Below are positions 27,419 through 36,601 of a stretch of DNA of 64,000 nt, piece by piece. The position numbers were made by a program, and so were the translations under genes. The DNA is from Methanococcoides orientis. Lineage in GTDB: Archaea > Halobacteriota > Methanosarcinia > Methanosarcinales > Methanosarcinaceae. The stretch spans positions 310,001 through 374,000 of the forward strand of contig NZ_CP073710.1 of the NCBI RefSeq assembly GCF_021184045.1. Direction: 5' to 3'. Below the pieces are notes generated by a model. It worked only from the letters and a program-made list of their open reading frames with translations, had not been told where the DNA came from and made no database searches. Each line of letters opens with the position of its first letter. The stretch's first letter is position 1.

Positions 27419-30112
27419 ATGACCAATAATGGAATTAACGATGGTTTGAAAAGCCAGCTTGAAGAGATATTTGAGAACCGTGTATCTTTCAGTAAACTTG
27501 AAAGAATGGTATATTCTCATGATGTGGGAGTCATTCCTGACTCCGTAAAAAAGACAATAGCTACCATGCCTGATGCAGTTGTTCAGCCTGTGAACGCTGA
27601 TGAGATATCTACTCTTGTAAAACTTGCAAATGAGAATAAAGTTCCTATCATTCCAAGAGGTGCAGCATCCAGTGGTTTCGGCGGTGCGGTTCCTGTTGCA
27701 AATGGAATTGTAATCGATCTTGCCAGAATGGCAAATGTAATTTTCATTGATCCTGAATGTCTCACCGCAGAGGTTGAGCCAGGTGTGGTCTGGTCAGAAC
27801 TTGATGGTAAGCTTAAAAGAAGCGGATTGACATTGCGCCTGTATCCAAGCAGTGCTCCAACTTCCACGGTTGCCGGATGGGTTGCTCAGGGTGGTAGTGG
27901 GATTGGCAGTTATGAGTACGGTACATTCCGGGACAACATCGTTTCCGTTGAAATGGTCGATCCACAGGGTGACCTGAAGGTAATGAAAGGAGATGATCTT
28001 GACCTTGTCTATTCACTTGAGGGTATTACAGGTATTATCACAAGAATCACATTCAATGTGAAAAAGGACGAAGAGCACATTCCAATCCTTGCAGCATTCG
28101 ATAATGAAAAGAAATTGCAGGCAGCACTAGATGAAATCCGAAAAGCAGGAACACGTGTCTGGTCAGTGAGCATACAGACTCCCAGCTATGTGGAACTGAG
28201 CCAGAAGGCTGCAAACGATACAACTCTTCCAAAGGGCAAGTATCTTGCACAATTCGTGCATCCACGATCATCTGCCGAAGTTGCATCCGAAGTGGAAGAT
28301 ATTGTCAGACGCAATAAAGGTGAAGTTCTTCCTGAGAGCGTTGCCATGCATGAGTGGGACCAACGGTTCTACACCATGAGGCTCAAGCGCCTTGGTCCTT
28401 CATTGATAGCCAGTGAACTGATCGTACCTGCGTATTCGATGGCTGATTTCCTGAAGTCCGTCGATAAGAAGTTCAAAGGTGATTTTGTCTTTGAAGGTAT
28501 AATGGAAACTCCTGAAAGGTTTATCATGATGGGGTTCATGCTGGCTGATGAGAGGAAAACAAATTATCCACTGAAATTCTCATCCTCGCTTATTGTGGCA
28601 GATATTGCAAAGAAGCACGGTGGCAGACTGACGGCCACAGGCATGTTCTTCACCGATGAGTCAAAGGAGCTGCTGGGTAAAGACCTGTTCAACAGGATCG
28701 TTGCTTTTAAGAAAGAATTCGATCCTGAAAACATAATGAATCCTGGAAAGGTCCTACCACCTTCGGTCGAAAAGGACTCTCCGATAAAACAGCTTTCCAT
28801 TGCCATGAAGGGTGCTAGTAAGGGTAAATCCCTCATGAGCCTTGCCGGTAAGATCATGGAAGGGAAGGATGTGGAATACAAGTATGCTGACAAATTGCCT
28901 GAGGAAATAGGCAAGGACGCATTCATCTGCGCTCAGTGTGGAGCTTGTAAGACCACCTGTACTGTATATGAAGCAGATCCCTGGGAAAGCAAATCACCAA
29001 GGGGTAAGTGGTACTTGCTTGCTGAATATCTCAAAGGTAAAATTGAATTTGATGAGGAGCTCGCAACCGATATGTTCCTGTGTGCTACCTGCAAGAAATG
29101 TGATATCAAATGCCAGACGGACCTGAACATCGCTCACCAGTTCATAAGCCTGCGTACCATCATGGGTGAAAAGGATTTTGAGAACACCGGTCTTGGCATG
29201 ATAAGACAAAACGTGCTCAATTCTGGAAACTTCTGGGGACTGCCTAAGGAAGCTCTTGATTGGAAGACAGATGATATGAAGATGGCTGAAACGGGGGCAA
29301 TTGGTTACTGGCCCGGATGCTGGTCATCTGCCGTTACCAAGAACATGCCTCAGAACATAGTGAGGATCCTGGAGAAAGCAGATATTGAGCTTGTTAATCT
29401 TGGAGAACAGGACGATATCTGTTGTGGCCTTTATCTTGCACTTGGAGGATACTCCGAGGACTTTGTAAAGGCTGTTGAGAAAAACATCAACCTGATCAAC
29501 GAGAAAGGTATCAAGACTCTCATATTCTCCTGTCCAGGATGTTTTGCGACCTTCACAGAGCAGTATTCTGCTGTTGCAGAGATGCTCGGACTTAACTGGG
29601 ATGTTGAAACAAAGCACGTGGTCGTCCTGCTTGATGAACTTATCAAGGATGGCAAGTTGAAGCTTGACAAGCCACTGGATAAGAAGGTAACATACCATGA
29701 TGCATGTCATGTTTCCCGATGGTTCAATGCCTACGACTACCCAAGAGATGTGATAAAAGCAATCCCTGGTGTGGAATTCGTGGAAATGGAACACAACAGG
29801 GAAGAAGCTCTCTGCTGTGGTATTGTAACAGCATTCGATGATCTTCCAACAGTGGCCCACTGCGGACAGAAACGTATCGGTGAGGCTACTGAAACGGGAG
29901 CCTATTATCTTGTAACAAACTGTGCAGGATGTGCATCACAGCTAAACCTAACTTCCAATATGATGCAAGCACCTGTAAAACAAAAGGATATCACAGATCT
30001 CCTGTGTGACTCAATGGGAATCGAAGTGACCTATGATCCTACGGAGGCCATCGGTCAGTTCATGCAACAGGCAATCGAGTTTCTTGGAACAAGTTGCATA
30101 CGCCGCCGCTAA
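27419..30112 (+). CDS. FAD-linked oxidase fused to Fe-S/CCG domains (D-lactate or glycolate dehydrogenase type)
   Basis: An 897-aa fusion. The N-terminal PCMH-type FAD-binding domain (about 45-220, PRGAASSGFGG) and FAD-oxidase C domain (to about 455) resemble GlcD/Dld. A ferredoxin-like module has CAQCGACKTTC near 502-512 and CATCKKCDIKC near 555-565. Two CCG domains (CCGLYLALGG, CPGCF; CCGI, CAGC) resemble HdrD/GlpC and bind a special 4Fe-4S site. It probably oxidises a 2-hydroxyacid and passes electrons on, perhaps to a quinone-like carrier or thiol. ATG follows GAGGGA. Confidence 0.9.
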   Translation: MTNNGINDGLKSQLEEIFENRVSFSKLERMVYSHDVGVIPDSVKKTIATMPDAVVQPVNADEISTLVKLANENKVPIIPRGAASSGFGGAVPVANGIVIDLARMANVIFIDPECLTAEVEPGVVWSELDGKLKRSGLTLRLYPSSAPTSTVAGWVAQGGSGIGSYEYGTFRDNIVSVEMVDPQGDLKVMKGDDLDLVYSLEGITGIITRITFNVKKDEEHIPILAAFDNEKKLQAALDEIRKAGTRVWSVSIQTPSYVELSQKAANDTTLPKGKYLAQFVHPRSSAEVASEVEDIVRRNKGEVLPESVAMHEWDQRFYTMRLKRLGPSLIASELIVPAYSMADFLKSVDKKFKGDFVFEGIMETPERFIMMGFMLADERKTNYPLKFSSSLIVADIAKKHGGRLTATGMFFTDESKELLGKDLFNRIVAFKKEFDPENIMNPGKVLPPSVEKDSPIKQLSIAMKGASKGKSLMSLAGKIMEGKDVEYKYADKLPEEIGKDAFICAQCGACKTTCTVYEADPWESKSPRGKWYLLAEYLKGKIEFDEELATDMFLCATCKKCDIKCQTDLNIAHQFISLRTIMGEKDFENTGLGMIRQNVLNSGNFWGLPKEALDWKTDDMKMAETGAIGYWPGCWSSAVTKNMPQNIVRILEKADIELVNLGEQDDICCGLYLALGGYSEDFVKAVEKNINLINEKGIKTLIFSCPGCFATFTEQYSAVAEMLGLNWDVETKHVVVLLDELIKDGKLKLDKPLDKKVTYHDACHVSRWFNAYDYPRDVIKAIPGVEFVEMEHNREEALCCGIVTAFDDLPTVAHCGQKRIGEATETGAYYLVTNCAGCASQLNLTSNMMQAPVKQKDITDLLCDSMGIEVTYDPTEAIGQFMQQAIEFLGTSCIRRR

Positions 30113-30153
30113 AGTTAGGATGGGTTGATGAAGGTCAGCCCTGTTTCTTTATT

Positions 30154-30480
30154 TTATTTTTCTAACCTTCCTCCGGCAAATTTATGGTCCTTCTCTCCTT
30201 CATAATCCATTGGGGTTGGCATAGAGCCTTTGAATCTCTGCGTATCGCATACCTGGCCAGAAACAAACCTCATAATATTCTGAAGGTAATTTTTTTCAAT
30301 GTTTGCAACCAACTTATCATAGTCTAAAGAACTTAAGATCCTAACTCCTTTTACTTTGATAGGTTCTCTATTTCACCGGGAGAATCTACGAATCAACAAA
30401 GCAAGCAATAGTAATAAACCTACAATTGCTATTCCGCCCATTCCAAATTTAGCAATGAGTAATATCTCGTATGGGTTCAT
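30154..30480 (-). pseudogene. small membrane protein gene interrupted by TGA
   Basis: From ATG 30480, a 35-codon single-helix peptide (MNPYEILLIAKFGMGG ... LLIRRFSR) ends at TGA 30375-30373. The same frame continues without further stop for 72 codons with protein-like composition (NREPIKVKGVRILSSLDYDK ... FAGGRLEK) to TAA at 30156-30154. The helix-plus-tail layout suggests one about 108-aa protein broken by TGA. Methanosarcinales are not known to use selenocysteine, so I favour decay; a 35-aa membrane peptide alone is also possible. Confidence 0.4.
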
Positions 30481-30661
30481 CATTCATGTTTATGTTTTAA
30501 TAAAACTTAAACTTTTATAGACAATTATTTGAAGATCTTGAAACGTCTGAGTCTTCCAGCTTCCTCCCGACCGCCCGGATCTCCAAAAAAAGGCCAGGCT
30601 TTATTTCCTACTTCTCTCTTCTATCATGTTAGCATGTACATACTTAAATAAAAATATTGAA

Positions 30662-30678
30662 AGGTGACAATGTCACCT
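30662..30678. repeat. 17-bp palindrome
   Basis: AGGTGACA-A-TGTCACCT, a perfect 8-bp inverted repeat with a one-base centre, lies 12 bases beyond the stop of the decayed TPP enzyme gene. The near-zero loop suits an operator better than a hairpin terminator. Confidence 0.5.
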
Positions 30679-30689
30679 AAAACTTCCCG

Positions 30690-31419
30690 TTATTTATTCT
30701 TCCCTATCCGTTCTGGTAATGGTGTCATTACTGGCAATTTTGGACTATTATAATTCATGGAATCTCTCTCTAATATGATGTCCGATGTCAAAAGCAAATC
30801 AAAATTTAACTGGAGTGCCTGAGAAAGGTAGTATCGATCGTGAGGGGGGATAAAGTCGATCAACCAGACGCCTCCTTCCTTAAAGGCAGATAGCAGGGTC
30901 TCACCAAGTTCGTCAGCGATACTAATGCGTATTCCTCTGGCACCAAAACTGTTTGTCAGTCCCATGAAGTCCGGGTTCTTGAAAGAGCTATCGAAGGATT
31001 CTCCGAATTTCTGATTGCTTTCCCACTCTATGAGGCCGTAGAATGAATCGTTATAAATAATGATCACAAGATTGCAGTTCAGTCTCACAGCAGTTTCCAG
31101 ATCCTGGAGATTCATAAGAATGCCGGCATCTCCTGCAATTGTCACAACTTTCTTTTCATGGTGTATAAGGCAGACCGATATCTCGGCAGATAGGCCAAAT
31201 CCCATGGAAGCCAAGCTGTTTGACATCAATACGGTGTTAGGGGGCTAGTGCTGGATAGAGTCTTCCGATCCAGAGCTTGTGAGCACCCACGTCGCTGATC
31301 AGGATATCCTTGCGGTTCAGGTTCTGTCGGACTTCCCGGAGGATGTGCTGGGGTTGCTATGGCTGCTCATCAATTGCAAAAACGTTAATTGAAACTGTAC
31401 TGCCGTTCTCTTCTTGTAG
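30690..31419 (-). pseudogene. acetolactate-synthase-like TPP enzyme, truncated and frameshifted
   Basis: Only the C-terminal third of a thiamine-diphosphate enzyme remains. The intact part (31229-30690) has LASMGFGLSAEI and the TPP motif GDAGILMNLQDLETA. Just upstream, SDVGAHKLWIGRLYPALAP is in another frame; a run of five C at about 31240-31244 shifts it. Further upstream the frame has TAG at 31359-31357 (within a QPQHIL context), then double stops before 31419. The N-terminal domains are absent. A degraded gene; its TAG is therefore weak evidence for recoding. Confidence 0.75.
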
Positions 31420-31521
31420 CTATTAGCTTTGGAATTAGAAGAATTTACGTAAAAAGAGGCTTAATTGTAATAGCAGAACGCTTATGTGTTGTAAGATGAA
31501 ATTTTAAAAAAGTTAGATTGG

Positions 31522-31596
31522 TGCTCCGGCCGGGATTCGAACCCGAGTTTTCAGCTCGAAAGGCTGGAATGATTGACCGGACTACACTACCGGAGC
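31522..31596 (-). tRNA. tRNA-Glu (anticodon TTC)
   Basis: The minus strand folds as a tRNA: acceptor GCTCCGG pairs with CCGGAGC, discriminator A, T-loop TTCGAAT, and anticodon loop CTTTCGA giving UUC. Length is 75 bases without CCA. No intron. It lies between the decayed TPP gene and the winged-helix gene. Confidence 0.93.
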
Positions 31597-31667
31597 ACGC
31601 TGTTTTTTGCTTACCTTGAAGCGACCCTAGTAGGCAGGTTTAGAATATAAACCTTTCGCCCCGTGGG

Positions 31668-32021
31668 TCATTCTTCGTCTTTTTCTACCTCATCTTCCAT
31701 TTTTATCTGGTTGATCCAGGTGGAGAGTAGTTCGCAGATCTCGGGCTGGCAGGCTAATCTGCAGCCTGCACAGGGTGAGAACATCTCTCCTGCGAGAAGA
31801 AGGTCAAAGGATTCTTCTTCCGGTTTAACTACTTTAATCAAATAGGTCCTGGCACCGTTGTTGACCGCAGACTCACGATATATGAGGTTTGCGTTCATCA
31901 ACTTGGTGATGACCCTTGAACACTTGCGACTGTCGATCTCCAGCATTTTCCAGAGTTCGTTCTGGTAGACACCGTCTTTACTGTCGCCTATCAGTTTGAG
32001 AGTTTTATCTTCTATTTCCAT
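31668..32021 (-). CDS. winged-helix protein with C-terminal cysteine cluster (TFE-beta/RPC39-like)
   Basis: A 117-aa protein. Residues about 1-70 form a winged helix (GVYQNELWKMLEIDSRKCSR). The C-terminal part has PCAGCRLACQPEIC, spaced C-x2-C-x3-C-x4-C, which could hold a 4Fe-4S cluster. This layout resembles archaeal TFE-beta/RPC39-like transcription initiation factors, which carry a winged helix and an Fe-S cluster, though it is shorter. A redox-sensing regulator is the alternative. It ends with an acidic tail. The next gene upstream on the strand is an Sm protein. Confidence 0.6.
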   Translation of the reverse strand: MEIEDKTLKLIGDSKDGVYQNELWKMLEIDSRKCSRVITKLMNANLIYRESAVNNGARTYLIKVVKPEEESFDLLLAGEMFSPCAGCRLACQPEICELLSTWINQIKMEDEVEKDEE

Positions 32022-32046
32022 GGTCTATGTCCGGAAAATAAAAGTT

Positions 32047-32271
32047 TTAGTTCTCTACAGGTACGATCAGGATTATGTTGTTTCCTCTCAATACAACGGA
32101 ACCAAGAGAGCGCAGGCGCTGTCCGTCAGCTATCTCAACAGTGTCCACAAGGTGAAGGTTAAGGTAATCGTCAGCACTTTCTAATGTACCTTCAAGAATA
32201 TGCTGGTTGCCTTTCATCTCTACCTGGACCTTAGATCCTACCAATTTCTGAACTTTCTTATTTGGGAACAA
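32047..32271 (-). CDS. Sm-like RNA-binding protein (archaeal Lsm)
   Basis: A 74-aa Sm protein. Sm1 covers the VGSKVQVEMKGNQHILEGTLESADDYLNLHL region and Sm2 is LGSVVLRGNNIILI. These form heptameric rings that bind U-rich RNA. I chose TTG 32271, giving MFPNKKVQKL, which matches the usual archaeal Lsm start; an earlier TTG at 32298 adds nine residues. It is 25 bases before the winged-helix gene. Confidence 0.85.
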   Translation of the reverse strand: MFPNKKVQKLVGSKVQVEMKGNQHILEGTLESADDYLNLHLVDTVEIADGQRLRSLGSVVLRGNNIILIVPVEN

Positions 32272-32477
32272 GATCGTATCCTCACACGCATTATTCAAAG
32301 ATAATTAACAATATGGTTTGCAATATGTATTACTACGTATTGGAAAAAGTAAACTGTCCAACCTACTATTTATTACTGCCGATTAGAAAGCCGAATAAGT
32401 TTCCATTATGCTATTATTATAGTAGATATGCAGCTAACTTCTTCAAGTTTAATTTTAGTCTTAGTTCTAATTTAGCT

Positions 32478-32855
32478 TTAGATATATCCCTGTATCTCGG
32501 ATGTATCCTCAGGCTGCTTCATTTTTGGTGGTTGCTTCTGCACTCTGGTGATCGGTCCGAACATTGCCTCATAGTCGCGGATGTGCTGCTCAAGCCAGTG
32601 GGAAAGCTCCAGTGCCGCAAGAGGGGATAGTATCACTTCTGTCTCAATGCTTCTCTGGACCACCTGTGAATTAGATGACTTATCGAATCCCTTTGGGCTG
32701 TCATTGTAGAAGCCGATCCTGAAATCATATGGGCTGTGTCCGCCAAGTGCGCCGATGGCATAAACCTGTTTGAAGTCCTCAGGTTTCCTGATCTCGATCT
32801 TCAACTTCTTTGCCACTTTACCTTCAGGATTCTTTTTCTCTTCTGTCATGGTCAT
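32478..32855 (-). CDS. DUF3467 family protein
   Basis: A 125-aa protein similar to DUF3467: YAIGALGGHSPYDFRIGFYND, a VQRSIETEVILSPLAALEL segment and HWLEQHIRDYEAMFG. Function is unknown; related bacterial proteins are small and cytosolic. I chose ATG 32855, next to AGGAT, rather than earlier in-frame starts. The helicase gene lies 89 bases downstream on the same strand. Confidence 0.65.
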   Translation of the reverse strand: MTMTEEKKNPEGKVAKKLKIEIRKPEDFKQVYAIGALGGHSPYDFRIGFYNDSPKGFDKSSNSQVVQRSIETEVILSPLAALELSHWLEQHIRDYEAMFGPITRVQKQPPKMKQPEDTSEIQGYI

Positions 32856-32943
32856 GTATCCTTCAAAAGCCATACCTAATTTGGAAAAGTAATTGTTAAC
32901 ATACATTAAAAGGTTTTGTTATTATTAATCAAAAGGGCGGTCT

Positions 32944-35421
32944 TCATCTCACGATAAGCTTCTTAAGGTGCTTCGCCGAACTTGCCAGGTCCTTCTTGGA
33001 ATATGCCTTTGCGATCTTTTCAACAGCATCAAGGTTGCGTATCGCATCATCCAGATATCCAAGCAGGTCTCCCGGGTACGCAGTAATGCCATATTTATCC
33101 TCAAGGTAGTTCACGATCTGTATGGGGTCATAACCATCCACTCTCAGGTTAATGATCTTCTCTGAGAACAACCTCTCGGGGCAACCGCAATAAGGACTTT
33201 CCTTACAACCGCAGGTCAGGAAATCAGTAGCAAAGTTCAGGATCTGGTCCTGCATCTTCATCTCGAGCCTGGAAAGGTTCTCACCCTCAAGCACAATGTC
33301 CATGGAAGCGCCCTGGAACACCCTTGAAGGCATATTGATCTTCAGTGCAGTGGAGATCTGCGCTGCGTACTTGAAATAGACCGCTTCAAAGAACTCCAGG
33401 TTGGTTATTATTTCCACTGGCTGGTGCTCGGAAAGTACTGCATCTCTTATCAGGAATGCCTTTGAAACAGAAAGGAAATGCCCGGCCGCAATGCTTCCTA
33501 ACTTTGTAAGTGCTATATTGTCTCCTTTGATGGTCAGGAACTTCTTTTTCTGGAGCCTTGAAAGGAGTGCTTTCAAAGAATAATTTGCAAGCATACCCTT
33601 ATGTATCGCCTCAAGGTCACGCTTTGATGATGTCACTGCAGCAGTGGCCAGGATCTCCTCCATCTGTTCCTCTTCTCCATATTCCACATCGGTGTGTTCC
33701 ATCTCTCCGTTAAGAAGCTTAATGGCAACCTCTTCCTCTGTGCCTGTCTGCTCGCTTGTATAGCTCTTTTGTGGAGTAGCAAGTACCACTACCACGCCCC
33801 TATCATGGAAATCCGGCCTTCCTGCACGTCCCAGCATCTGCAGGAACTCCTGCATGGTAAGCCACTCGATACCCATTGAAAGGGATTCGAATATGACCTG
33901 TGATGCAGGGAAATCAACACCTGCTGCAAGTGCAGCGGTTGTGACCACGACGGGTAGATCTCCTTTCTCAAAACGTCTCTCTACCTTCTTCCTCTCCTGC
34001 ATGGAAAGGCCTGCATGGTAAGGGGCAGTAGATATTGGAAGTGCCTGAGCTATTCGATGGCAGTTCCTTCGGGAATTTGTAAAAATGATCGTCTGTCCCT
34101 TGTGACCTTTGGATGATGTTTTTGCATACTCATCCTGCACAAGCTTTGACATAAGTCTGATCTTGTTGCTCTCCGGGCAGAATAACAGATGCCGCTCAAT
34201 AGGCACAGGCCTGTATTCATACTCCACAAGCTCGGCATTAAGCCTTTTTGCAAGCAGTTTCGGTTTAGCCACGGTTGCTGAAAGATATATGAACTGTGCA
34301 CCAGATGCAACGTACTTCAGCCTTCCGATAAGTCCGTCTACTCTGTGGCCACGCTCTGCATCTTCTATCATGTGGACCTCATCGATAACAACAGAGCCTA
34401 TCTGTCCCAGGAGGTCGGAATCCTTAGACCTTAGTATGTAGTCAAGACCCTCATATGTGGCCACAATTATGTCCGAATCAAGTGTCCTTCGCATGGATTT
34501 TGTCTTGGATGTCCGTATCCTGGAACTTCCCACTCGTATGGATGCCTTAAGGCCGAGTTCGGAATACCTCTTGTTGAACTGGTCATACTTCTGGTTCGCA
34601 AGTGCCACAAGCGGTACAAGATATAGCATCTTCCCCTGGCCACGTATGATGTTCTCAATACCGGCGATCTCTCCAATGAGCGTCTTTCCAGTAGCAGTTA
34701 CCGATGTCACAAGTTGGTTCTTACGCTTTAACAGTCCCTTTTCCACCGACAGGGATTGTACGGGTAACAGAGTATCGGACTTCTTCAGTAATATCTTTTT
34801 GAATTTCTTTGACAGCGGGATATCCTTTATCCTGATCTGCGTGAGCTGTGTCTGGGCCTCTATGGTATCAAAACGTGTGTACTCAAGGTCAAGATCTTCC
34901 GGGCTCAACATGCCTATTGTGCGGTCAAGGTCCCGTGTGGTGAGCATGATCTGCTGGATCCGTTCTGCTGCTTCATCTCCGAAATAGCTATGTGCATTTC
35001 GAAGTGCACGGTCCAGTTCTTCTTTTGCACATTCCTCACAAATAAGCTCATGATGGTATTTGATGGATTTCTTATTGATAAAGTTGAATCTCTTTTTCAA
35101 AAGGCAGAACCTGCACACATGTGCATGCTCCCAATCAAGATGGAACCCTGCAAGTAGCTCCTTAACATCTCCTGCTCCCTTCTTCTCGCTTTCAATATCG
35201 ATCAGAATACGTTCTGACATCCTTAACAGGTCGATGAACTCTTGAGGTGGCCTGAGTTCATCCTTTTCATCCCTGAATATACGGAACTTATGTGGACGTG
35301 GGCCTGCATCTGTTTTTCTAAGGATAAGCTCTCCGGTGAACTGGGGGAGTCGTTTCCTGTCCTTAATGGCCATTATAATGACCTTGGCCTTTTCGGCCTT
35401 GAGAAATGTCCACAGAGTCAT
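32944..35421 (-). CDS. archaeal superfamily 2 helicase (COG1202 type) with N-terminal zinc module
   Basis: An 825-aa archaea-specific SF2 helicase. An N-terminal zinc-binding module has CRFCLL and CEEC (about 107-145). Helicase motifs follow: I (VTATGKT), Ia, II (DEVH), III (SAT), and motif VI (QMLGRAGR). A C-terminal CGCKESPYCGCPE cluster near 750 and a predicted helical domain follow. Likely acts on branched DNA in repair, but this has not been deduced here. ATG 35421 nearly coincides with the expected transcription start; ATG 35373 (MAIKDRKRLP) is an alternative. Confidence 0.85.
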   Translation of the reverse strand: MTLWTFLKAEKAKVIIMAIKDRKRLPQFTGELILRKTDAGPRPHKFRIFRDEKDELRPPQEFIDLLRMSERILIDIESEKKGAGDVKELLAGFHLDWEHAHVCRFCLLKKRFNFINKKSIKYHHELICEECAKEELDRALRNAHSYFGDEAAERIQQIMLTTRDLDRTIGMLSPEDLDLEYTRFDTIEAQTQLTQIRIKDIPLSKKFKKILLKKSDTLLPVQSLSVEKGLLKRKNQLVTSVTATGKTLIGEIAGIENIIRGQGKMLYLVPLVALANQKYDQFNKRYSELGLKASIRVGSSRIRTSKTKSMRRTLDSDIIVATYEGLDYILRSKDSDLLGQIGSVVIDEVHMIEDAERGHRVDGLIGRLKYVASGAQFIYLSATVAKPKLLAKRLNAELVEYEYRPVPIERHLLFCPESNKIRLMSKLVQDEYAKTSSKGHKGQTIIFTNSRRNCHRIAQALPISTAPYHAGLSMQERKKVERRFEKGDLPVVVTTAALAAGVDFPASQVIFESLSMGIEWLTMQEFLQMLGRAGRPDFHDRGVVVVLATPQKSYTSEQTGTEEEVAIKLLNGEMEHTDVEYGEEEQMEEILATAAVTSSKRDLEAIHKGMLANYSLKALLSRLQKKKFLTIKGDNIALTKLGSIAAGHFLSVSKAFLIRDAVLSEHQPVEIITNLEFFEAVYFKYAAQISTALKINMPSRVFQGASMDIVLEGENLSRLEMKMQDQILNFATDFLTCGCKESPYCGCPERLFSEKIINLRVDGYDPIQIVNYLEDKYGITAYPGDLLGYLDDAIRNLDAVEKIAKAYSKKDLASSAKHLKKLIVR

Positions 35422-35439
35422 TTTCGGGTTTCAAAGAGA

Positions 35440-35593
35440 TGTACTTGTATATAAATCATGTTTATTTAGGAATCTAAAAATTGGTTGTATTTTGTGTGTT
35501 CACATGTGTTCATACCTTTTATATGCATGTACATGCTAACATTTAATTAAGTATGCCTAATCTGGTCGTGTAATTCGATATGGGGTGTAAAAA
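35440..35593. promoter_or_regulatory. divergent promoter region between helicase and KaiC-like genes
   Basis: A TATA box facing the helicase (TTTATATAC on the minus strand, about 35447-35456) would give a nearly leaderless message from 35421. Another (TTTTATATGC, about 35517-35526) faces the KaiC-like gene. Overlapping it is the palindrome GCATGTACATGC at 35525-35536. A direct repeat TGTGTTCAcaTGTGTTCA lies at about 35495-35512. These could be operator sites. Confidence 0.45.
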
Positions 35594-36529
35594 ATGCCAA
35601 GTCAACTTTCTGTGGGTACGGAGGTAATAATAACTCCAAGAACGTCGCAACATAAAGTAGCGGCGGAACCGGAGTTATCTCTTACAGAAGATGCCCAGAT
35701 CCAGAGGAAGGTTGAGCTACGTACCGTCACGAAGGAAACTGATCCTGTACCTGAAACAAAGGCTGCCTGTGAGATCTCCGTAAAGAATGGGGAGAAGGAC
35801 GTCCAAAAGAATGTCTGCAATGGTCCTGTTGTCGTTCCGACTGGCATTTATGTATTGGACAGAACTCTTGGAGGAGGCCTCCCTCTTAATTCCATGGTCT
35901 ATTTCTCTGCAGATCCAAGGTCCATGTCAGAAGTATTCTTTTACGAGTTTACACAATCTCGTAAAACCTATTACTTTACCACTGGACGCAGGCCGAAATA
36001 TGTACGCCAGGATATTATGAACCAGAATCTTGATCCTTCAAATATCATATTTGTGGACATCTACAGTGAGTATTATTTTACTTCCATGGGGGACATGGTG
36101 GATAATCTGGGTAATAGGCACATTGATTCCAAGATCATTGAGTATGCCGAATATAATTTGCACACTATCCTGAATGATTCACAAGGTGAAGAGATCAATA
36201 TCATTTTTGATAATTTCTCGTTCTTCATGAACCTCAATGTGAATCCCGGACTTCTCAAGCGTCTGCTCAATCTTCTCTATGAGACCACAAAGGAAGCTAA
36301 TGGCATTACATTCCTTTATTCCTTGAAAGGAAGTCATGATGAACGGGCTGAAAATGAGATCCTGAATGCATCAGATGTTATCTTTGATGTAGATGTTGAA
36401 AAACATCCTGATAAGATCATGAGCAAGCTTTCGATCCCAAAGATACGTGGAATGTCGCCTAAGGCAGATGTTATCAAGTTCAATGTCTCAGAAGGCATCA
36501 ACATTGATACATCAAAGGATATTGCATAA
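35594..36529 (+). CDS. RecA/KaiC-like protein with degenerate ATP site
   Basis: A 311-aa protein. The first about 85 residues are a polar, probably disordered extension. The rest is a RecA/KaiC fold: PTGIYVLDRTLGGGLPLNS leads into SADPRSMSE, where a normal KaiC would have GxxGxGKT. A Walker B-like hydrophobic strand ends in IIFDNF. The loss of the P-loop lysine and glycines suggests it no longer hydrolyses ATP and has a regulatory or structural role. ATG follows GGGGTG. Confidence 0.7.
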   Translation: MPSQLSVGTEVIITPRTSQHKVAAEPELSLTEDAQIQRKVELRTVTKETDPVPETKAACEISVKNGEKDVQKNVCNGPVVVPTGIYVLDRTLGGGLPLNSMVYFSADPRSMSEVFFYEFTQSRKTYYFTTGRRPKYVRQDIMNQNLDPSNIIFVDIYSEYYFTSMGDMVDNLGNRHIDSKIIEYAEYNLHTILNDSQGEEINIIFDNFSFFMNLNVNPGLLKRLLNLLYETTKEANGITFLYSLKGSHDERAENEILNASDVIFDVDVEKHPDKIMSKLSIPKIRGMSPKADVIKFNVSEGINIDTSKDIA

Positions 36530-36601
36530 TTCCCTTTTTATATTCTTCTTTTTTAAATTCTGTTTAATTAGCCTTAAGCCTGGAATTCGATCAGAATAAG
36601 T

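Noticed and set aside
30154-30480. Selenocysteine at the internal TGA
   Set aside because: No UGA-associated stem-loop seen and Methanosarcinales are not known to use selenocysteine; decay is simpler.
31357-31359. TAG in the TPP enzyme remnant as a pyrrolysine site
   Set aside because: The same gene is also truncated and frameshifted, so the TAG is most simply part of decay.
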